Under the pieces are notes generated by a model. The model had not been told where the DNA came from, ran no database searches, and saw only the letters and a list, made by a program, of their open reading frames with translations. A DNA stretch of 64,000 nucleotides from Parapristionchus giblindavisi (Eukaryota; Nematoda; Chromadorea; Rhabditida; Diplogasteridae): assembly GCA_943737045.1 (NCBI GenBank), contig CALSFV010000011.1:372001-436000 (forward strand). Direction: 5' to 3'. Shown here one piece after another: positions 1 through 10,300 of this stretch; positions within the stretch are counted from its first letter, which is position 1, and each line of letters starts with the position of its first letter. Made by a program: the position numbers and the translations under genes.

Positions 1-582
1 CTTAATATCCTTCAGGTTGCCTTTTTGATACAACCGATTCACTTCAGATGCGAACTGCATCACATCTGTATTACCATTCATAGCCATGCTCAGTTTGAAG
101 AATCGAACACGCAGTTCGAAATCTGTTTCTTTCTTGCCAAACAGAGCCTTGAGTGCCTTTATCGTATCATCGAACGATAATTTCATCACATCATCGGGTG
201 CTTTGTGATCACGATACAATGCATTGCACTTCACACTCAGATGACGCAATAGTATTCTGACTTTGTTACAGTCGTCCAAATGCTTTGCATCATACTCGAA
301 GAAGTCTCGATAACGATCATACCAGTTATCGAATGTGCAATCATCAGCATCATAGTCGAATTCCACAATGCGAGCTTCCATCGCATCAATAGATGGTCCT
401 TGAGTAACTTGACTTTTAATCTCTCCATTAACAAGTACTGTCTCTCTACTCGCTAACATCTCGAGTATTTCATTGTTCTTCTTATTCTGCTCCTCCTGCT
501 TACTCATGAAATCCTGCTGCATCTTCATAAACATCTCCATTACAGTTGCCATCGTGACTTCCGGCTTCACTTCTCCAGGCAT
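1..582 (-). CDS. Gag-like protein of an LTR retrotransposon, partial
   Basis: Open frame of 194 codons starting at the ATG on 580-582 (minus) and leaving the window at its left edge without a stop. Residues 11-45 are rich in Met, Gln, Glu and Lys and look like a coiled coil. From about residue 84 a capsid-like part follows, with TFDNWYDRYRDFFEY and then a Leu/Phe-rich helical stretch (FELRVRFFKL). This pattern is typical of Ty3/gypsy-type Gag. A leader, a primer-binding-like site and a TG...CA LTR lie directly upstream in the right order. The zinc knuckle and pol would lie outside the window. The retroelement-Gag call is fairly sure; the exact family is an inference. Confidence 0.75.
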   Translation of the reverse strand, partial: MPGEVKPEVTMATVMEMFMKMQQDFMSKQEEQNKKNNEILEMLASRETVLVNGEIKSQVTQGPSIDAMEARIVEFDYDADDCTFDNWYDRYRDFFEYDAKHLDDCNKVRILLRHLSVKCNALYRDHKAPDDVMKLSFDDTIKALKALFGKKETDFELRVRFFKLSMAMNGNTDVMQFASEVNRLYQKGNLKDIK

Positions 583-966
583 CCTTACTACGAATTACTT
601 GAGTACACTTAGCTCAAAGAAAAATTCGCGATAGCCTTCGGCGTACTTCTTGCAAAGTACCACACAGAATCCACAAAGAAGACGTACAATCACAAAGTTT
701 GTACACTGCCACGCTCACAAAGTACGTGCAGCAGTTTCCACAGAGAAGACGTACAATCACAAAGCTTGTACACTGCCACGCTCACAAAGTACGTGAAGCA
801 GTTCCACACAGAGATTTGATAATACCCTCACGAAGCAGGTATTACCACCGATGAGAAGAACTTGATAAGGTCCTCACAAAGTGGACCTTATCACCGCAGA
901 AACGAAGTGACGAAATGAAGAAGAAAAGAAAAGAAACGAGAAGAAATAAGACTTACGTTAGCTCGT
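583..966 (-). repeat. LTR-element leader with an array of stem-loops
   Basis: Untranslated leader between LTR and gag. It begins (plus strand) with the word GCGATAGCCTTCGGC at 629-643, which recurs in other LTR elements of this window. An array of short inverted repeats follows: 643-648/655-660, 684-689/699-704, 710-713/725-728, a second copy of the last two at about 750-795, 820-826/838-844, and 864-873/883-892. The last is a perfect 10-bp stem. Stem sequences differ from one another but several loops are TCACAAAGT or close to it. Confidence 0.65.
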
Positions 967-984
967 CAAAGATCCTGGTCGCCA
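967..984 (-). other. Putative primer-binding site
   Basis: Read on the minus strand, TGGCGACCAGGATC follows the LTR end after two bases. A TGG start next to the 5' LTR is what a tRNA-primed minus-strand start site looks like. The tRNA was not identified. Confidence 0.5.
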
Positions 985-986
985 AA

Positions 987-1236
987 TGTTATGTCCTTAG
1001 GCACAACTCGTGTAGTAGAATAGAGACTTTATTAGTAGACGAGAGAAAAGGTAGAACTATGATAAGAAACTGGGAATAGAATGAATAGGCTAGTCAATAG
1101 GATGACAGCAACATAGATGGGAATCGACTAGCGGTGATCTACCTCGCACGTCAGACTACAATGTACGTGCGGGAATACAAATAGATATAAGAGTGGTACG
1201 CTAGGTCAGACTTTGGAGCGTACACAATAGAAAACA
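987..1236 (-). mobile_element. LTR of the Ty3/gypsy-like element
   Basis: About 250 bp with TG...CA ends (TGTTATG at 987, ending AAAACA at 1236). On the minus strand an AATAAA lies in CTACTAATAAAGTCTC (plus about 1016-1032), a likely poly(A) signal. Sequence to the right (from about 1237) matches another transposon, so the element inserted into that transposon. The far LTR is outside the window, so the right border rests on the TG/CA ends and on the homology break. Confidence 0.6.
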
Positions 1237-1613
1237 TAATTTGTGCAATAAAACGGATGATCCCAAGAGAAAATTTCGAGAACAGGTCACCTTTTAGGTA
1301 AAAAAATCTGTTTTTCACATTTTTCACCATGAAGACGAGTTCGTAGAGAACGGGTCATTGATAACTTTTTTGGAGAGCATTAAAATTCGGTTCGAATGAC
1401 ACCTGTCAGCTCGTTGTACAATGAAAATTAACCGAGTTATGATCATTTTCAGGGTAGATCACAAAAAATCGATAATCTGCGATTTTGGCCAAATCAAGTA
1501 GCTAGGCCTTCTCATGGCCCCCAACCACATCTACCAAAGAATTTTCATCAAAATCGGAGACAAAAATTTTTTCCTAGTGGCAGGCGTTGCTACACTTTTA
1601 CAGGAGACCCGTG
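1237..1613 (-). mobile_element. Truncated DNA transposon, same family as 49330-50455
   Basis: On the minus strand this runs from the terminal CACGGGTCTCCTGTAAAAG (1613 downward) and is colinear with 49336-49715: same TIR, same purine tract after CTAGG, same GATGTGGTTGGGGG-like segment and same TTTTGGAGAGC-like word. It is only the first ~380 bp of the family and was cut by the LTR element on its left. Confidence 0.6.
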
Positions 1614-1790
1614 TTATGGTACAGTTGAAGAGTATTGATTGATGGTACAGTTGAAGAATACTGTACATATGTGATGTGGACTACTGTAAGTGGTGGAGTA
1701 GGATAAGTAGAAGTGGGGGCATGACAGAAGCGCAACGTAAAAAGCGCAATTCCCACTTTTCGACAAAAGCGCAACCATGAAAATCGCAAA

Positions 1791-2420
1791 CGACAAAAGC
1801 GCAACGGGGCATATCTCGGTCGGGGATGACCGTACGGACCTCTGGATGGGTTTATCCGAACCCACTCGGTCTACGCTATTATGGTACAATTTGATTTTTG
1901 ATCTCTGATAGCGAAACGACAAAAGCGCAACGGGGTATATCTCGGTCGGGGATGACCGTACGGACCTCTGGATGGGTTTATCCGAACCCACTCGGTCTAC
2001 GCTATTATGGTACAAGTTGATTTTTGATCTCTGATAGCGAAACGACAAAAGCGCAACGGGGCATATCTCGGTCGGAGATGACCATACGGACCTCTGGATG
2101 GGTTTATCCGAACCCAATCGGTCTACGCTATTATGGTACAAGTTGATTATTAATCTCTGATAGCGAAACGACAAAAGCGCAACGGGGCATATCTCGGACG
2201 GAGATGACCATACGGACCTCTGGATGGGTTTATCCGAACCCTCTCGGTCTGCACTATTATGGTACAAGTTGATTTTTGATCCTTCACACCTAAACGACAA
2301 AAGCGCAACGGGTCATATCTCGGTCGGGGATGACCGTACGGACCTCTGGATGGGTTTATCCGAACCCAATCGGTCTACGCTATTATGGTACAAGGTGACC
2401 TTTGATCTTTCACACAGAAA
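1791..2420 (+). repeat. Tandem 126-bp units, left arm of the foldback element
   Basis: Five units start at CGACAAAAGCGCAACG (1791, 1917, 2043, 2169, 2295), with a diverged sixth start at 2421. Each unit holds CGGTCGGGGATGACCG, itself a small hairpin, and GGGTTTATCCGAACCC. Confidence 0.85.
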
Positions 2421-3308
2421 CGGCAAATGCCCAACGGACCATATCTCGGCCACAGATTAACCACAACGCTCTACCGTACCTGTGTCAGATTTGGGTAAAA
2501 CGGATGATTTCTTTTTTTTCGAATTCAAATTTCGAATCCGTTTATTGATAGAAAGCCCCAGAAATGGAGACGATTTTTTTAAACGATTATCCTCGATTGA
2601 AATTTGAGTGATATTGCGAGAGATTCGACTAAAAAATCATTTGAAAGTCGTTTCTCTTCACCCGATGGTGCTAAAATTATCTACCTATGCCTGAATTTTC
2701 ATGAACATGTCCTTAATTTTCAAGATTGAATTTCTATCAACTCAAAAATGTATTATGCAACCTTCACAGATCGGACCGGAAGGGCTTCAGTAACACATTG
2801 AAAAATTTCAGCCAATTTGCTCCTCGACTATCGAGAAAATCAACTTTCAATGTAGCCATTTTGCCGTTGAAGTGGAGGCAAGAGGCGAGAGTGTCAGAGT
2901 GCATTGAGGCAGGTGAGGAAAAAATAGCGAAAAAGATAATTCCGGTCTGATGTGTGTAGGTCCCCTAATACCCTAATATGAGAGAAATTCCATTTGTTTA
3001 ACTTATCAACATTTTTCAAGAACAAAATGAATTGCGCAGGCGTGATCGCCATAAAATTCTGCTCCTTGGGGCATAGTTTGATAATTTTAGCACCATCGGT
3101 TGAGGAGAAACCACTTTTCAACGCGAAAAACACAATTTCAACGAGGCGGCATCTGGCCTCAACGGTGGCGGCTCTAAGTGCAGAATGCACAATGCCATCG
3201 AAAACAGCACCCTTGAGATCCCCGATCACCCAAGAAAATGATTTATTTTGCGGCTGGCTATGGTCGATTTTCTCAAAAGCGCACTCATATGGCCCGTTGC
3301 GCTTTTGT

Positions 3309-4060
3309 CGTTTCTGTGTAAGCGATCAAAGATCAATTGATAGAATCCAGGTCGAGAGGGTTCGAGTAAACTCAGTCAGAAGTATGAACGATCATCCCCG
3401 ACCGAGATATGACCCGTTGCGCTTTTGTCGTTTAGGTGTGAAGGATCAAAAATCAACTTGTACCATAATAGTGCAGACCGAGAGGGTTCGGATAAACCCA
3501 GCCAGATGTCTGTACGGTCATCCCCGACCGAGATATGTCCCGTTGCGCTTTTGTCGTTTCGCTATCAGAGATCAAAGATCAACTTGTACCATAATAGCGT
3601 AGACCGAGTGGGTTCGGATAAACCCATCCAGAGGTCCGTACGGTCATCCCCGACCGAGATATGCCCCGTTGCGCTTTTGTCGTTTCGGTGTGAAGGATCA
3701 AAGATCAACTTGTACCATAATAGTGCAGACCGAGAGGGTTCGGATAAACCCAGCCAGATGTCTGTACAGTCATACCCGACCGAGATATGACCCGTTGCGC
3801 TTTTGTCGTTTAGGTGTGAAGGATCAAAAATCAACTTGTACCATAATAGTGCAGACCGAGAGGGTTCGGATAAACCCAGCCAGATGTCTGTACGGTCATC
3901 CCCGACCGAGATATGTCCCGTTGCGCTTTTGTCGTTTCGCTGTCAGAGATCAAAGATCAACTTGTACCATAATAGCGTAGACCGAGTGGGTTCGGATAAA
4001 CCCATCCAGAGGTCCGTACGGTCATCCCCGACCGAGATATGCCCCGTTGCGCTTTTGTCG
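3309..4060 (-). repeat. Tandem 126-bp units, right arm of the foldback element
   Basis: The same unit in inverted orientation. The GCTTTTGTCG word ends at 3310, 3430, 3556, 3682, 3808, 3934 and 4060; spacing is 126 bp except the first step of 120. Two sub-types alternate (CTATCAGAGATC and GGTGTGAAGGATC versions), so units were amplified in pairs or homogenised unevenly. Confidence 0.85.
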
Positions 4061-4186
4061 TTTGCGCTCAAGGAAGTACTGTTGCGCATTTATCGTTGCG
4101 CTTCTGTCATGCCCCCGTAGAAGTTTATGATGAGTGAAACACAACGCTGTATGTAATGAAAATGATTTGAAGTTAAAACAATCTTG

Positions 4187-6232
4187 TTATTGGGCGAAGC
4201 GCTGACAATAGAAAAATGGTAAGTACACATTCTTCACACCTGAGCCTTAATAGCAATGGCTGCCGACCGGATACATGTCCGTCGATTAGACTCTATGAAC
4301 GACGTCTCGTTCATGAGCAATTGAATGGACGGTCCTTGTCGTGTCAATCGGATACCACTCGATGATAGACACAGAGAACGACTGAAAATCAAGAAAGAAT
4401 AGAAGTTAAAAGTTTAAAAGTTTTCAACATGTTTTACAATACAACGAAAGTGCGATACCTCACATATGTAACTAAATCTCTGTTGGTTTGTTTCACAAAA
4501 CTAATCATGCTGTACTACTAGTGCGTTTAGAGTTTCATAGGTTCATTATTTGGTGCTGTTAGCTATTATAATCTGCTTATTCTATTGTAAACATCCAGCA
4601 AATCAAATGCACTTACGAAACTACGATCAATAAATCAATTAAGAAGAAGATCAATCAATAAATAAGAACAAACCTTTGTCCATCGATCACGGCTAGGTAC
4701 TTGAAGGAGAATGTAGTAAGGGATAAATCGATATTCGATAGATACATTGAAGGTATATCTTCGCCCTCAATGCCCATGGGTGTACTAGGCCTCCTCTTGG
4801 CTGATGGCACATTAGGTAGCTCGAGCGAAGAACAAATCTCGAGTGCCCCTGGTAAAAAGCAGAGATGAGGAAGGGCAAAGATCAAAGATCAATTTCGCGA
4901 AACATACTATGAGACAGGGCAATGACTGGTTCGTGGAGTGATACGTTGACGCCTTCTAGTGATGAATCAATCGATAGAGAACATTTGAGGGAGAATTCAG
5001 CCAGAGCTGGAGAGGGTGAGGTACGCTCGATTGCCTTTCCTTGGGCCAGACGGCAAGAGCACTGCAATGTCCATCATTAACAGTAACCCAGGCTCTTCTC
5101 TATCCTACAGTAACCCATGTGCTTCTCAATATTACAGTAACCCAGGTGCTTCTCACTCCTACAGTAACCAGCATACCGTACCTCAGTCTGCCATGATCTC
5201 GGTCCTCTGAAGACCTCCAGCCGTATATCATCGACGGAGAAGTGCAGCATGCATCCGGCACGTGAATCCAACCAGATCAGATGCATACTGTCCACTACGA
5301 TGGCAATATACTTTAAAGGGCAGGCTGATTATCGATCGATAAGGATTAGCGAAAATATTGATTGATTTGGATTCGAAATTCGATTTCATTATCGATTACC
5401 TGCGCTAATGAATTCAATCGACGGAGCTTATTCGACGATGTAGACTGTGCTGTTTGATCTTCTACCACTTCATCACTTTCGTTACTCTCGGTAACTTCAG
5501 TCGTTGCGCCCTCTGCACGTACATCGTGGAACGTTAACAACAGGGGCTTACTGTAAGAAGGATTACTGTACCAGAGCTTACTGTAAGAGGGATTACTGTA
5601 CCAGAGCTTACTGTAACAGGGATTACTGTACCAGAGCTTACTGTAAGAGGGATTACTGTACCAGAGCTTACTGTAAGAGAGGGTACTATAAGAGGGATTG
5701 TTAGTGTATCAAATCATTTCTGAATACAGTAATACTTTGAAGGAGCACCTCTATTTTTAAAATTTTCTTCTCTATCTCATCATTTTCGATACTTTTCTTT
5801 TCTTTTGTGACCTTCACACACTACATTAAATAGCGATAAGGGTTAATCAATAATCAATAAACCAAACCTGAATCCTGCCGGGAAGAACCTGACAGTGAGT
5901 GTGTGTATGTGTAGACTCCAACCGTTCGGAAGCGATACATCGATGCCATTTATGCACTTCCATCCTATTGATTTTATCCTACAATATATTGCGTACAACA
6001 AATCAATCATCAACGATTACAATAAGTCTGTTATTGATTGAAGATCAACAAAAATCAATACCTAATCGTACTGCCGACAAATCTTCCCAGTATGGCATTC
6101 ACCAGAGAGAAACCCGTTTGGCTACAATGGAGAGATTACGGTATCGATAGGTTACTGTAGCTTATCGATTTTCACTTACCGTAACAAAAATCCTACTACA
6201 ATAATTAGCGCTACTATAGATACGAGAATCAT
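4187..6232 (-). CDS. Unrecognised gene with N-terminal membrane segment
   Basis: Nine minus-strand exons join in phase to 299 codons: 6180-6232, 6062-6121, 5868-5888 (21-bp mini-exon), 5400-5550, 5182-5310, 4908-5061, 4674-4848, 4240-4381 and 4187-4201 (RFAQ and a stop). The start ATG on 6230-6232 opens a hydrophobic segment (MILVSIVALIIVVGFLL), so the protein is probably membrane-anchored. After it come IRFFPAGF, an acidic Ser/Thr/Glu stretch (residues ~65-90) and beta-rich segments such as MHLIWLDSRAG and VNVSLHEPVIAL. A membrane anchor followed by beta-rich sequence recalls the start of bridge-like lipid-transfer proteins, but I cannot confirm this. Those are far longer, so this could be a 3'-truncated copy cut by the foldback element at 4116. 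The mini-exon and last exon are the weakest parts. Confidence 0.5.
5085..5172 (+). repeat. Short tandem repeat in an intron
   Basis: Four copies of a ~27-bp unit built on TACAGTAACCCAGGTGCTTC, filling most of the intron between exons 5182-5310 and 4908-5061 of the minus-strand gene. Confidence 0.8.
5545..5695 (+). repeat. 30-bp minisatellite in an intron
   Basis: About five copies of a 30-bp unit starting GAGCTTACTGTAAGAGGG and containing TTACTGTACC, directly beside the acceptor of exon 5400-5550. On the minus strand each unit repeats the TTACAGTAAG found at that splice acceptor, so the unit carries copies of the 3' splice site. Confidence 0.8.
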
Positions 6233-6670
6233 CTTCACACCGTAGATATTTACTGTGGCTTTTCCATATCTAAATATAATTTATAATTTATAATAATACA
6301 TAATACAATATTCATCTTTCTTACAATAAACTCTTTACAAGATAGATTGTTCCGGTGTATTACCTTTTATGATATATGTGAATATGGATAAATCGATAAA
6401 ATCAATAATACAAGTAATACTTTATTGCTCGATGGTGGGACGTAATTGTACCCGATTGTGAGAGTGGGCTGAGAGGGTAAAGTATCGCATCTGAGGAAAT
6501 GGAAAGATGAGGAAAATCAGACGGGGATTGAAAGGCAGTGTAGGAACAAGCGAAAGATAGAGAACAGTACATATATACACTTACAATTAATGATAAAACA
6601 ATGATTAATGAGGCACTCTCCATTCTGGAAACACTTCCTTTGCCTATGAGTGTACAGCCACAGGCCGTTT
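6233..6670. other. Intergenic, upstream of the minus-strand gene
   Basis: AT-rich sequence with TAATAATACA-type runs (6270-6310). No gene or clear element seen; it should hold the promoter of the gene starting at 6232. Confidence 0.4.
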
Positions 6671-6799
6671 GCATGAAACTTGACAAACGGTTTGTCCACA
6701 AATGTGGCCTCACAAGTTTAGGCTGAGGCCGTTTGAACAAGATCCCACCTACGTTTAGGACGTCACATTTGTCGACAAACCGTTTGTCAAGATTCATGC
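6671..6799. mobile_element. Small inverted-repeat element (GTTTGTC family)
   Basis: Ends GCATGAAACTTGACAAACGG (6671) and CCGTTTGTCAAGATTCATGC (to 6799) pair with one mismatch. Related copies with the same GACAAAC core and GACGTCAC lie at 29938-30057 and about 60690-60790. Confidence 0.7.
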
Positions 6800-7372
6800 A
6801 TACGACATCAGAACGGAAAGTGCCAAACTATCTCGGGGGTATGCCTCTAAAGACTACTACTTCTTCTTCTAGTGACTATGAGATAAATGATGTGAATGAT
6901 TATTGATTTTGGGACAAGGAATCAGAGGAGAAAGGAACGATCAGGGAGAACAAAATCTACAGGTCTTGGTTAGAATCAATCGATGAATAAGCGAATCTTC
7001 TAAATTCATAATACGTATTACATACAACATTCGATTTGACAATGGGTTAATGTAAGCGAAAGGCGTAATTAGCACAAAATGACAAAGATACAAAACTATG
7101 TATTACAAGCATATTATTCTTACTTATTTACATACAGAGTAGACGAATAATGTGGTGTTACATTTGCTAGACGTGCGTTGTGTACTTAGTTACCAAGCTA
7201 AGTAAGTCATAAAGCTAATCATAAGTGACAGGGTAAAATCGATATCAAAGGGAACACATCATCACAGCACCTATACACGGATAAGCAAGGTGAGAAAGAA
7301 CCTCTGTACATATTCCTGAGTTAGTGAGCAAGAAAAAACACGATCAAAAGATCAAAGATCAAAGTTCAAAGA
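6800..7372. other. Intergenic, 3' side of the ZIP gene
   Basis: AT-rich; includes a half-copy of the GTTACATTTGC element family (about 7152-7175) and a GATCAAAGATC run (7346-7373) just past the ZIP stop codon. No gene seen. Confidence 0.4.
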
Positions 7373-10300
7373 TCATCCGGCCTCCGGGAAGACCAGCATG
7401 AACGCAATGATCAGGGCACATCCAAGGAAGACGAATACCAGACGGAGCAGACGGAAGTCTGCCTTGTGACCGAGTTCATGAGGGAGAATCTAAATCAATC
7501 AATAAATCAATCAATAATGTCATACGCGAACACATATGCTCGAGGAGCACTGAACAACCACTGGGGGGGGGGGGACTAAATGTGACATAGTAAGTTATGT
7601 GCATTCAACCATTTTCTTTTACGTGTCGGACACGTCAAATATGCAATTATCAATCTACAACTGTCTTGTGCGCTAATACCCAACACTGTGACTCATACTC
7701 TGGTAGAAAGCCAACCTCCATGGTAGTGATGAAGAGGAAGGTGCCGCATGCGATGCCCTGAAGACACGCAGCCACCATGGCTCCTATTGGGCCTGAGAAC
7801 ACGTGATTGAGCCAGATACCACCCAGACCGCCAATCAGCACCTGTAATACATTTAATACCTGAGTGCACAGTTCATTCATAATATTCATGTTATTCTAAA
7901 TAAAACTAGCATGGACAGACAAAGATGAGTGAAGTGTTTTGCCATTTGTGATATGATACCCCTGCCATCAATGGGGTCACAGCAAGAATGGGCGTGGTCT
8001 AGCTCCCCCACTAGAATCCCAGGATAGGAATCCCAAGACAGAGAGGGCACCTAATTAGAACACTATGTCTTAGAAAATCCACATCGACGAAAAATGGATT
8101 TTTCTGTTTTATGTATGATAATTACAGGCTCCATGAGTGAAGTTCACTGGTACTTGGAAATTCCTTCCAATTGAAAATTCGCTTCGGGGGGTGACCACAC
8201 AACGATTTGGCGCCTTTTCCTAAAAGTTTTATTTCGAATCCAATCGATTCGGGAGTGGGTGCAGTTAACTCCTTGGCTAATTCTAAGAAACTATTGTCAA
8301 GGAGAGTTTTTTGATCAACGGTCAACGAAGGCTGGAAATGGGAATTTTCGAAAAAAAATTTACATTAAATTAATTCTCACTATTTTCCCATAGCCCAGGT
8401 AGATTTTTTATTTGCTCAATATCTTCTACATATTATATTACACCTTCAGTTTAAAATTCATAATTTTTTTTAAAATACATTTGATATGAACTAATCATTT
8501 TTATAACGAAAATCGTAATTATGGTGTGCACCTACAGTAATCCCTAATCGGCCAATTTGGAAATTTGGTAGTTTTAAACATATTTCACGCTGTTCTTCCA
8601 CAGCATGAAAAATTAGAACCTAATTTAAAAAAATCGAAACTAGATTTGAGTAAAATTAGAAAATTTTGTGCCATAATTAGGTTCAAATTTTTATCAAATT
8701 AAGGTTCAATTTAGTCAAATTAATCTTCAATTTACTAAAATTAAGTTTCTTTTTTTGTGAATTAGGAAACGTTTCCTAATAATTTCTTTCGTACAATTAT
8801 TGACGAAAACATGTTATAAAATTACTTAACAATAAATACGACATGGAAATACGAGAAAACAACATTCAACAAAGTGATTTCAACAACAATAATATAAATC
8901 GAGAGTCATGAGTCTAATTTTATCTTCATTCTATCTTCACAGTTCTCGTTGGGGGAGCAGAGTAGACGTGTCTTGGGCTCTTCGCGCGTATGTCTGCAAT
9001 ATGAATATTGAAAGATGCTCTTTGATCCTTATCACTCAGTATAGAAACGGAGTCAGGTCGTATTCATACATGTAGACACGCTGGGGGGAATGCTGTGCTT
9101 CAATATCCGAATATTCCAAATGGCCAGTTATGTGTCAAAATATAGTGTATTATCATATACCACCTACGTTATTCTCTGCGATGGTTTGAGGCATAGATGG
9201 GCATGCTGGTGGAAAGGCTGTGCGCAAGCCTGGCAGGGGAAAGGCAAGGGAGTGGGCGAGAAAGGTAAATGTAACGACGCATTACACTACGCAGTTGCGG
9301 TATAGTGACTTATACATTCTATCGTTTCTCCCAATATTAAATATTTACAGTTGATAATAACTTATAATACTTACTATTCTCCAAGGCAGTATAATCATTC
9401 ACACAATCTAACAACTTCTCATCTTCTGAATATTTACATGACCCCATTATCATCTCACGAGGATATCACGAGCAGATACTGTAAGATGAACACCATTCCG
9501 CCTACTCATCGAGTATCCATTCTAATAAAAACAATCAAAAAATATATAGATAATGTCATAATAATTATAAATACCTGTCTTTTTCAACCATGAGATGAGA
9601 AGATCTTTCACTGATTTAGATATAATCCATGTGAATAGAGAGGAATACTGTCGAAGGGACGCGAGTGTTACAAACTTCTTATACCAACGACATGATTGTT
9701 CAGTTGATGATTTTGTGAATCTAAACATTCCTTCGTTTATCAAACAAGCCAATCAAAACGAGAAAAACTCAATACTCAATACGTCCGATCATGAAAAAGA
9801 AATAAAAGGAGAGATTTCAGTAGATAATAAATAATATACCTGAATACGCTAGCTTCGCGAGACTTGAAATGATTCATTAATAATGTAATCGATAGTGGCT
9901 ATATTCACAATAGGAATACCCGTACCCTAGTAGAACAGCTAACAGATGATTAGCAGATAAAATAAGGTTGCGAACCTCTTGGATAAATGATAAAGAACAG
10001 GGTAAGCGTAAAAGAACAAGACTTTATTCGAGAAAATACAGACAACGATTGGTCAACGAAACACAATGATGAAACCAATTGTGATAGCGAAGATCGTTCT
10101 AGAACTATCCTATATTATCCACGAAACATTCAATACAAAGAAATAACACTGCAACAATATTAAAAACCGATAAAAAACACAAAACAATTTTAAAATCGCG
10201 TTTTGAATAATTTGCTCCGCGAGTAATGAGTTACAGATTATTACGGGGGCGCACTTTATACTTTCCTAATTAGGGTCCTTAATCAAATTTTATCTAATTA

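Larger units (their letters stand above)
1715..4116. mobile_element. 2.4-kb foldback (palindromic) transposon with 8-bp target duplication
   Basis: Termini are perfect inverted repeats: GGGGGCATGACAGAAGCGC at 1715 and its complement ending at 4116. They are flanked by the direct repeat GTAGAAGT (1707-1714 and 4117-4124), an 8-bp duplication as made by hAT-class transposases. Almost the whole element is an inverted repeat around ~2860: the arms carry tandem 126-bp units, and the inner parts (for example GATGGTGCTAAAATTATC near 2668 and its complement near 3085) also pair. I see no transposase, so it is probably non-autonomous. The long open frames inside are products of the 126-bp (42-codon) period. 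Confidence 0.8.

Noticed and set aside
1614..2300. Long open frames (up to 228 codons) with repeated protein motifs
   Set aside because: The 126-bp unit is 42 codons, so a frame stays open by repetition; the same happens in both strands and both arms.
1791..2420. GGGTTCGGATAAACCC in each repeat unit resembles a tRNA T-arm
   Set aside because: No A box, acceptor stem or anticodon arm around it; it is just a small hairpin.
9351..9834. Two overlapping ~80-codon frames inside the 3.1-kb transposon
   Set aside because: No similarity to transposases, AT-rich composition and no start context; not enough to call a gene.
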